A stretch of 5,531 bases of DNA from Candidatus Competibacteraceae bacterium. GTDB lineage: Bacteria > Pseudomonadota > Gammaproteobacteria > Competibacterales > Competibacteraceae. The notes beneath the pieces are model-generated. The model searched no databases and had not been told where the DNA came from. It worked only from the letters and a program-made list of their open reading frames with translations. Below are positions 1-4,151 of this stretch, in pieces. The position numbers were made by a program, and so were the translations under genes. The DNA lies in NCBI GenBank assembly GCA_007120095.1, contig SKOM01000081.1:1-5531 (forward strand). Reading direction: 5' to 3'. Positions within the stretch are counted from its first letter, which is position 1. Every line of letters begins with the position of its first letter.

Positions 1-215
1 GAAATCACCAGCGTCGCTCCTGGGCGCATCAATCCAGGAAGCTGATAACACAGCGATTTACCCGCACCCGTAGGCATCACCAACAGTACATCTTGTCCGG
101 CGAGCACATCGCGGCAGACTTCGGCTTGCCGGGGGCGAAAGTCTTTCAGTTGAAAATGCTGGCGCAGGCAAAGTTGCAGGTCGTCATCGCCTGCGGCATC
201 AGGTCTCAGCTTCAT
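1..215 (-). CDS. RecQ-family ATP-dependent DNA helicase, N-terminal part (cut by window edge)
   Basis: This is the first 71 codons of a RecQ-type superfamily 2 helicase, an enzyme that unwinds DNA 3' to 5' using ATP during recombination and repair. The visible protein starts MKLRPDAAGDDD. It then shows the RecQ-specific motif 0, FRPRQAEV (residues 26-33, Gln30 being the adenine-contacting glutamine), followed by motif I/Walker A, VMPTGAGKSLCYQLP (46-60; PTGAGKS lies at positions 54-74). It continues GATLVIS, where RecQ proteins normally continue into SPLxALMxDQ. The rest lies to the left of the window. E. coli RecQ has PTGGGKS, so the Ala here is a mild variant. The chosen start (215) overlaps the end of the Uma2 gene by 17 bases. 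An in-frame ATG at 233 is an alternative, and neither has a good Shine-Dalgarno sequence, so translation may depend on coupling to the Uma2 gene. The family is certain; orthology to canonical RecQ cannot be judged from this fragment. Confidence 0.9.
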   Translation of the reverse strand, partial: MKLRPDAAGDDDLQLCLRQHFQLKDFRPRQAEVCRDVLAGQDVLLVMPTGAGKSLCYQLPGLMRPGATLVI

Positions 216-804
216 CAAACAAGGCCGCAACATCCAATGTGAAACCCGAGAGCAATTGCGAGGCCGCTTGATCACCACGTTGGTATTCACCCGCACACTG
301 ATACGGCATTTTAGCCTGTTGCTGCACCCAGATCGTCAAGGTTTGTGAGGTCGGATCAACCAGCCAATATTCAGGAATGCCCGCCTCAGCGTACTCACGG
401 TGTTTGGTTACCCTATCGCGGTGCGGATCATCAGGGCTAACCACCTCCATGACCAGATCCGCTCCGAACCAATACTGAGCGCTGCGGCGGTGCGCATGGT
501 GTTTAAACATAAATACGACATCAGGTTCACGGTATTTTCCCGGCCACAACTGTATGCGCAATGGGGCAAATAACACCGTCCCTAACTGATGCTCCCTGAC
601 AAACTGAGCCAATGCCCGGTAAAGAAAAGCGACCATCAATTGATGCAGTTCACTGGGCATGGGCAACACCTCAATAGTACCGGAGGAGAATTCGACTAAG
701 CCATTATTGGGAAGCGCAAAATAATCCTCTTCACTCCAGTGCCCCTGGGGTGGAAACAATCGAGCAATATCCCATGCCGGTTCTGGATCAAGCTGTGTTA
801 ACAT
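199..804 (-). CDS. Uma2-family (DUF820) PD-(D/E)XK nuclease-like protein
   Basis: A 201-residue protein of the Uma2/DUF820 family, a branch of the PD-(D/E)XK nuclease fold whose cellular role is mostly unknown. The family hallmarks appear in order. SEEDYFALPNNGLVEFSSG (residues 24-42) contains the early acidic residue Glu38. REPDVVFM (92-99) contains the PD motif with Asp95. LVMEVVSPDDPHRDR (117-131) contains Glu120 in the ExVSP motif. K134 and the stretch YAEAGIPEYWLVDP (138-151) are also typical of the family. All expected acidic residues are present, so the active site looks intact, and the length is normal. No signal peptide or membrane segment is visible. The gene diverges from the DUF1499 gene and overlaps the downstream RecQ-family gene by 17 bases, suggesting one transcript. 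The start at 804 is accepted because it gives a family-like N-terminus; the nearest purine-rich stretch (AGGG) is about 14 bases upstream, so the ribosome binding site is weak. Confidence 0.9.
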   Translation of the reverse strand: MLTQLDPEPAWDIARLFPPQGHWSEEDYFALPNNGLVEFSSGTIEVLPMPSELHQLMVAFLYRALAQFVREHQLGTVLFAPLRIQLWPGKYREPDVVFMFKHHAHRRSAQYWFGADLVMEVVSPDDPHRDRVTKHREYAEAGIPEYWLVDPTSQTLTIWVQQQAKMPYQCAGEYQRGDQAASQLLSGFTLDVAALFDEAET

Positions 805-829
805 AAATGCGGCAACCCTAAGTTATGAT
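798..829 (+). promoter_or_regulatory. Possible promoter of the DUF1499 gene
   Basis: TTAACA (798-803, five of six matches to TTGACA) is followed after 20 bases by TATGAT (824-829, five of six matches to TATAAT). The spacing is longer than the usual 16-18 bases. The -10 hexamer ends only 12 bases before the start codon, so a transcript from it would have almost no leader. The -35 candidate overlaps the start codon of the divergent Uma2 gene. This is a sequence match only and is weak. Confidence 0.22.
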
Positions 830-833
830 GGCG

Positions 834-878
834 AATGACTGATGCAGTATAAACGGATCAGCTTAATGACTGTAGTCA
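834..878. repeat. AATGACTG direct repeat with an embedded inverted repeat
   Basis: AATGACTG occurs at 834-841 and again at 865-872, offset by 31 bases (about three helical turns). The second copy runs into a perfect inverted repeat, TGACT-GT-AGTCA (867-878). The first copy lies just before the DUF1499 start codon, the second within its signal-peptide codons. An operator for the divergent promoter region is conceivable, but chance is a real alternative for repeats this short. Confidence 0.25.
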
Positions 879-1288
879 GTCTAAGCATGTTACTCGGCGG
901 TTGCAGCGGTAGCGTGCCGGAGCATATCGGCGCAGAACAGGATCGCTTGGCACCCTGCCCGAGTTCACCCAATTGTGTCTCCAGCCAAGCCACTGATCCT
1001 GACCAGCAGGTAGCGGCATTGATTGCTGACAATGATAACCAACAGGCGTGGCAACGCTGGCAAACGGTGATCGCGCAACAGCCCCGCGCGACGCTCATCA
1101 CCGTTACTGATACGTATCTGCACGCGGAATTCCGCAGTCGCTGGCTGGGCTTTGTCGATGATGTGGAACTGCTGCGCGATTCGGAACAGGCACTGATCCA
1201 TGTGCGCTCGGCCTCACGGCTGGGGTATTCCGATCTGGGGGTTAATCGCCGCAGGGTCGAACGCCTGCGGCAGGCTTATGCTCAGTAA
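842..1288 (+). CDS. DUF1499 family lipoprotein
   Basis: A 148-residue DUF1499 protein of unknown function, predicted to be exported and lipid-anchored. Residues 1-21 form a lipoprotein signal: MQYKR, a hydrophobic core, then the lipobox LLGGC with Cys21 as the modified residue. Ser at +2 points to the outer membrane rather than inner-membrane retention. The DUF1499 signatures follow: CPSSPNCVSS (39-48), HAEFRSRWLGFVDDVE (94-109) and VRSASRLGYSDLGVNRRR (121-138). Length and motif order are normal for the family, so the gene looks intact. It is the only plus-strand gene here. An in-frame TGA at 836-838 limits the start to 842; no strong Shine-Dalgarno precedes it. Its last 7 bases overlap the end of the convergent SlyB-like gene, with no room for a terminator between them. 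The family assignment is confident; no biochemical role can be given. Confidence 0.92.
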   Translation: MQYKRISLMTVVSLSMLLGGCSGSVPEHIGAEQDRLAPCPSSPNCVSSQATDPDQQVAALIADNDNQQAWQRWQTVIAQQPRATLITVTDTYLHAEFRSRWLGFVDDVELLRDSEQALIHVRSASRLGYSDLGVNRRRVERLRQAYAQ

Positions 1289-1755
1289 CTGACGCGGGTG
1301 GTTCCATCGCGCCCGGTCAATACCCGCACCCGATCACCGGGGGAAAACATCTGATCAGCCGCCTGGGTCACGGCAATAGTACGGCCGCTATCCAAACGCA
1401 CGGCGATTTCCAAACCGGGCTGGCGCGTCATGCCCTCTTCAGCCGCCGCACCAGCGGCGCCACCGAGCAAAGCACCGCCGATGATCGCCAATGATTGACC
1501 GCGGCCACCGCCGACGCCACTGCCCAATACCCCGCCGGTAGCCGCACCACCCAAGGCACCAATACCGGTTCCTGTCCCTTCGATTAATACTTGCCGCACC
1601 GTTTGAACCGTGCCGTACTGCACGTCTTGGGTCATCCGTGCCTGATCACGCGAATACGCCGCCCCCGACATACTCGCCGGGCAACCCGCCAGCACCAGAA
1701 TGGCAACCAGTAATACCAGTACCAGATTCACATAACGCCAGTGTTTATTTAACAT
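1282..1755 (-). CDS. slyB: SlyB-like outer-membrane lipoprotein with glycine zipper
   Basis: A 157-residue lipoprotein close in length and layout to E. coli SlyB (155 residues), a PhoPQ-linked outer-membrane lipoprotein associated with envelope stress. The signal peptide (1-24) ends in the lipobox LAGC, with Cys25 as the lipidated residue. Residues 36-60 (RDQARMTQDVQYGTVQTVRQ and following) match the SlyB segment containing QVQNVxYGTIVNVR. A glycine zipper (about 60-107: GIGALGGAATGGVLGSGVGG, then GGALLGGAAG) is expected to form a tightly packed membrane hairpin. The C-terminal domain contains LEIAVRLDSGRTIAV and FSPGDRVRVL (137-146), again as in SlyB. A strong ribosome binding site supports the start at 1755. 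The gene lies 178 bases beyond the marC-family stop and probably has its own promoter. Its 3' end overlaps the convergent DUF1499 gene by 7 bases. Glycine-zipper lipoproteins have many paralogues, so the name is good but not certain; PhoP control cannot be seen in the sequence. Confidence 0.88.
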   Translation of the reverse strand: MLNKHWRYVNLVLVLLVAILVLAGCPASMSGAAYSRDQARMTQDVQYGTVQTVRQVLIEGTGTGIGALGGAATGGVLGSGVGGGRGQSLAIIGGALLGGAAGAAAEEGMTRQPGLEIAVRLDSGRTIAVTQAADQMFSPGDRVRVLTGRDGTTRVSY

Positions 1756-1762
1756 CTTTGGA

Positions 1763-1768
1763 CTCCTC
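1763..1768 (-). promoter_or_regulatory. Ribosome binding site of the SlyB-like gene
   Basis: GAGGAG on the minus strand lies 7 bases before the ATG at 1755-1753. It is the strongest Shine-Dalgarno sequence noted in the window. It fixes the start of the SlyB-like gene and suggests efficient translation, as expected for an abundant envelope lipoprotein. Confidence 0.8.
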
Positions 1769-1776
1769 TTTACGCT

Positions 1777-1819
1777 TTAATAGGATAGACCATAATCATG
1801 GGTAAAAATCCATCGCCAA
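1777..1819 (-). promoter_or_regulatory. Possible promoter region of the SlyB-like gene
   Basis: Two weak sigma-70-like pairs can be drawn on the minus strand. One is TTGGCG (1819-1814), 16 bases, GATTAT (1797-1792). The other is TTTACC (1806-1801), 18 bases, TATTAA (1782-1777). Each hexamer has only about four matches to consensus. A promoter is expected here because of the 178-base gap to the upstream gene, and it would lie within and just beyond the DUF29 remnant. Confidence 0.25.
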
Positions 1820-1933
1820 CACCTGTTGAACCGTCCACGGGCAATTGTCAGGGAAATGATCCAAACCCGTCTCTTTGATGGCCTGGGTGACCGCATCAGC
1901 CCAAACGCTTTCCCACCAATTAGGATTGGCAAA
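1796..1933 (-). pseudogene. DUF29 family protein, C-terminal remnant without start codon
   Basis: Reading the minus strand from just after the marC-family stop gives 45 codons and then TGA (1798-1796). The peptide begins FANPNWWESVWADAV, continues through ETGLDHFPDNCPWTVQQVL and ends MDFYP. This is the typical end of DUF29 proteins: a Trp-rich helix, a segment of the type ETGLxxxxFPxxCPWTxEQxL, and a terminal DFxP. DUF29 proteins are usually around 150 residues, so roughly the first 100 are absent. An in-frame TAA (1936-1934), which is the marC-family stop itself, closes the upstream side, and I see no plausible start codon or ribosome binding site. The remnant is in the same frame as the marC-family gene. 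It is best read as a decayed gene whose front was lost by deletion or recombination. The function of DUF29 is unknown; the family is often multicopy in cyanobacteria and some proteobacteria. Confidence 0.75.
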
Positions 1934-2566
1934 TTACACAGGCACTAAACCACTATCGGCAATGCCATCAAAGATAAATTGCACCGCCAGTGCGGACAAT
2001 AACACCCCGAAGACTCGGGTGATCACATGCAGTCCGGTAACGCCGAGAAAGCGATGCACTTGACTGGCCATGAGCAGCAGCACCAAGGTTAACAGCAACA
2101 CAGCCAGCAGCGAGGCCACCACAACGGCCTGCAATAACCAGTCACCGCCGGTATTGGCCATGAGCAAAATCGCCGCTCCCATCGCACCCGGCCCGGCAAT
2201 CAGCGGTGTCGCCAAAGGGAACACCGAAATATCGCTTTGGGTGCGAGCCTCACGGGACTCGTCCTCGGTCATCGATACCCCACCCGAAGACCGTGCAAAC
2301 ACCATATCGATGGCGATGAGCAGCAGTAAAATCCCGCCGGCGGTACGCAATGCGGCCAGCGAAATGCCAAAATAGTTCAATAACAGCTCGCCGACAAAGG
2401 CAAACGCGAGCAGGATCAGGGTGGCGATCAACGTACCTTTGACCGCCATAGCCAGACGGCTGCGTAAAGGGCTGGCGGTGGTCAGGGCCGCAAACATTGC
2501 GGCCACATCGATAGGTCCGATGGTGGCAAAAAAGGTCGCGAAACTCACCACAGCGGTTTTTAACAT
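1934..2566 (-). CDS. MarC/YhgN family integral membrane protein
   Basis: A 210-residue inner-membrane protein of the MarC family (also called NAAT, from a proposed neutral amino acid transporter). The E. coli members MarC, YchE and YhgN have no settled function. About six membrane segments can be drawn: residues 4-27, 42-65, 69-91, 117-136, 143-166 and 181-202. Family motifs are FATIGPID (13-20), FPLATPLIAGPGAMG (116-130), a conserved re-entrant-like stretch, and RVFGVLLSALAVQFIFDGI (184-202) close to the C-terminus. The hydrophilic loop at 92-112 (ARSSGGVSMTEDESREARTQ) is also usual in the family. The gene follows the DUF3301 gene by 26 bases and is probably the last of the operon. GGACGG lies 7 bases before the start and is an acceptable ribosome binding site. 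Length is normal. Which of the three E. coli proteins is the closest relative cannot be decided by eye, so no symbol is given. Confidence 0.92.
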   Translation of the reverse strand: MLKTAVVSFATFFATIGPIDVAAMFAALTTASPLRSRLAMAVKGTLIATLILLAFAFVGELLLNYFGISLAALRTAGGILLLLIAIDMVFARSSGGVSMTEDESREARTQSDISVFPLATPLIAGPGAMGAAILLMANTGGDWLLQAVVVASLLAVLLLTLVLLLMASQVHRFLGVTGLHVITRVFGVLLSALAVQFIFDGIADSGLVPV

Positions 2567-2592
2567 GTCATACCGTCCAGACTCTTTAATAA

Positions 2593-2907
2593 CTAGCCGA
2601 TGAACAAATCACCACCGGACAAGGCCAGGACCTGTACCTGTGTGCCCAGCATCACCACCAAACCCTCATGGCGCTGAGCACCGGTATCGGTAAACTCAAA
2701 GATATACCGGCGTTCAAACAGTAACCAGCCTTCTGCACCGCGCCGCACCCAGAGTTTATCCAGGGTCACCGTATCATCTAATAATTGCAGGCCCTGCTGT
2801 TGGCAGGCGCGTAAACACACGGCACGCGCCCGTTCTTTTGCCCGTAACGCGTCGTACCAAAAGCCAATAATCGCCGCCAGCCCTAATAACGCTAACAGCG
2901 TTAGCAT
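2593..2907 (-). CDS. DUF3301 family membrane-anchored protein
   Basis: A 104-residue protein matching DUF3301, a small gammaproteobacterial family of unknown function. Residues 1-18 (MLTLLALLGLAAIIGFWY) form a single N-terminal membrane segment or uncleaved signal anchor without a lipobox. A charged linker DALRAKERARAVCLRACQQ (19-37) follows. The family core is GLQLLDDTVTLDKLWVRR (39-56) and LFERRYIFEFTDTGAQRHEG (63-82), then a beta-rich end, VVMLGTQVQVLAL. The soluble part is likely cytoplasmic, judging from the Arg/Lys-rich linker. The start codon lies inside the end of tsaB (7-base overlap, ATGCTAA), so translation is probably coupled to tsaB; there is no independent strong Shine-Dalgarno. 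Placement next to tsaB supports the assignment but does not reveal a role. Confidence 0.85.
   Translation of the reverse strand: MLTLLALLGLAAIIGFWYDALRAKERARAVCLRACQQQGLQLLDDTVTLDKLWVRRGAEGWLLFERRYIFEFTDTGAQRHEGLVVMLGTQVQVLALSGGDLFIG
2888..2905 (-). promoter_or_regulatory. Small hairpin at the tsaB/DUF3301 translational junction
   Basis: Two overlapping perfect inverted repeats share this site: GCTAAC-AGC-GTTAGC (2891-2905) and AACGCT-AAC-AGCGTT (2888-2902). In the minus-strand mRNA one of the two 6-bp, 3-base-loop hairpins would form immediately behind the AUG of the DUF3301 gene, taking in its first codons. Such a structure could hold back independent initiation and make it depend on ribosomes finishing tsaB. 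The arms are short, and Leu/Ala codons can create such repeats by chance. Confidence 0.3.
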
Positions 2908-3581
2908 GACGGTTCCGCCACCACCCGATCACGCAGGTACACGGGCAAAGCCTGCTCTGGGGTCACAGCCTCACCCTGCTGCCAGGCGATTGCGGCCAAT
3001 GCGGCTATATCGACGGCATCAGGATACACCTCTGGCCAACATTCAACCACCGGGCACCGCTGTTCTAACCGGTGTCGATATCGGCACCAGCCGGTACCCA
3101 CGCCGACCCAAGCGCCCGCCACGGTGGCCATAGCCACGTTTTCAGCCGCCCCGACTTGTTCAGCCATCAGCAGTTCCAGCCCGGCTTCAGTGTGCCGATA
3201 ACCGGCCCAGTAGACTTCATCCCTACGCGCATCAATGGCTACCGCAATCTGGGTCACCGCCTGAAAACGCCCACTGCCATAAGCCATAGCGGCCAGTGTA
3301 GAAATCGGCAATACCGGCAAATCAGCCGCAAAGGCAATGCCTTGAGCAACACCCACCGCTACTCGTACCCCGGTGAATGCCCCCGGTCCGCGACCAAAGG
3401 CAATGGCATCGAGTTGCTGAGGGCTTAATCCGGCGGTGTCCAGTACCGCCTGACAAAAGGGCAAAATCAGCTCAGCCTGACGCCTCGGTGCCCACTCAAA
3501 GCGTTGGGCAATCACCTGCCCATCACACCACAGTGCGGCAGAACACGCTTCAGTAGCGGTATCCAGCGCCAGAATATTCAT
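2901..3581 (-). CDS. tsaB: TsaB, subunit of the tRNA t6A37 threonylcarbamoyltransferase complex
   Basis: A 226-residue TsaB (YeaZ), the ASKHA-fold partner that binds TsaD and TsaE to place threonylcarbamoyl on A37 of ANN-decoding tRNAs in the cytoplasm. It is usually essential. Motifs: MNILALDTATEACSAALW (1-18), GRGPGAFTGVRVAVGVAQG (63-81, the TsaB signature and interface region), IDARRDEVYWAGY (116-128), VGTGW (161-165) and PVYLRDRV (213-220). Length and order match E. coli YeaZ (231 residues). In the segment RRQAELILP (33-41) a Gln stands where E. coli has His; this site is not known to be catalytic. AGGGAG lies 12 bases before the ATG, a slightly long spacing. The gene follows the TPR gene by 27 bases and overlaps the DUF3301 gene by 7. 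In E. coli tsaB also lies directly beside yoaA; here a TPR gene separates the two. Confidence 0.97.
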   Translation of the reverse strand: MNILALDTATEACSAALWCDGQVIAQRFEWAPRRQAELILPFCQAVLDTAGLSPQQLDAIAFGRGPGAFTGVRVAVGVAQGIAFAADLPVLPISTLAAMAYGSGRFQAVTQIAVAIDARRDEVYWAGYRHTEAGLELLMAEQVGAAENVAMATVAGAWVGVGTGWCRYRHRLEQRCPVVECWPEVYPDAVDIAALAAIAWQQGEAVTPEQALPVYLRDRVVAEPSC

Positions 3582-3608
3582 GATCTGACACGCTCCCTGA
3601 ATGCAAAA

Positions 3609-4127
3609 TTAATGAGACACGAGTGCTGATTTAAGCTCTGCATCATGCTCAAGGTCTGTTCTGGTGGTCGGATCAACTTCAATGGCTGAGTTCAAGTACT
3701 GCTGCGCCAAATCGAGACGACCCAGACGCACATAGACTCTGGCCACATCGCAATAACCCTCCTTAGCACTAGGGTTATAGCCAATCGCCGTGCGGAATGA
3801 CTCTAAGGCAGCCTGCTTGTCGTCCAGCTCTAAATACGCCCAACCGAGAGCGTTGTAGCCATTAAAAGTCGATGGGGCAATAGCGACCGCCGTTTTGAGT
3901 AAGGCGATTTTTTGTTGCGGATCACTGAGCGTATAGCTGGCCATCACCCGCTGCTGGGCTTTTTGATTGAGAAATAATTCTTTACGCCATTGATCTTTAA
4001 ACGCTGCGAAATCGCGGCGCAGCCCTTGCAATTTGGCAAATTCCACATAGGCCAGCGCAACAAACAGCACCGCGATAATCGTAACAGCGACCGCAAGTGC
4101 AGCAATCAGTAATTCAGGTGTCAACAT
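3609..4127 (-). CDS. Membrane-anchored TPR-repeat protein
   Basis: A 172-residue protein of unknown specific function. Residues 6-30 form one N-terminal membrane helix. A charged, probably helical linker follows (31-60: AKLQGLRRDFAAFKDQWRKE and on). Two clear tetratricopeptide repeats come next: about 87-119 (containing YNALGWAYLELDDKQAALES) and 121-153 (containing YCDVARVYVRLGRLDLAQQY), each ending in NP or DP. An earlier segment, DPQQKIALLKTAVAIAP (69-85), may be a partial repeat. The C-terminus DLEHDAELKSAL resembles the tail often seen after the last repeat in such proteins. TPR units bind other proteins, so it is probably a membrane-tethered scaffold with its soluble part on the cytoplasmic side (inferred). 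It lies 24 bases after yoaA and 27 before tsaB. GGAG is 14 bases before the start, so the ribosome binding site is poor. No partner can be named. Confidence 0.85.
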   Translation of the reverse strand: MLTPELLIAALAVAVTIIAVLFVALAYVEFAKLQGLRRDFAAFKDQWRKELFLNQKAQQRVMASYTLSDPQQKIALLKTAVAIAPSTFNGYNALGWAYLELDDKQAALESFRTAIGYNPSAKEGYCDVARVYVRLGRLDLAQQYLNSAIEVDPTTRTDLEHDAELKSALVSH

Positions 4128-4151
4128 AACGCTGTTGTTTGCTCCATAGAA

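Noticed and set aside
823..1101. A 92-codon open frame on the minus strand opposite the DUF1499 gene, and another at 965-1201
   Set aside because: Cys- and Ser-rich, low-complexity translations with no family likeness; they are the antisense of a well-supported gene.
1915..1928. CCAAT-TAGG-ATTGG hairpin just after the marC-family stop, considered as a terminator
   Set aside because: Only 5 bp, AT-rich, with no T-run behind it on the minus strand, and it codes for conserved DUF29 residues; not a convincing intrinsic terminator.
1875..2063. A 62-codon plus-strand open frame across the marC-family end and the gap
   Set aside because: The minus strand here carries a recognisable MarC C-terminus and DUF29 tail; the plus frame has a Thr/Ser/Pro-rich translation typical of a shadow frame.
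2906..3428. Plus-strand open frames opposite tsaB (75 and 118 codons)
   Set aside because: Pro/Arg/His-rich translations antisense to an unmistakable tsaB; no ribosome binding site or family motif.
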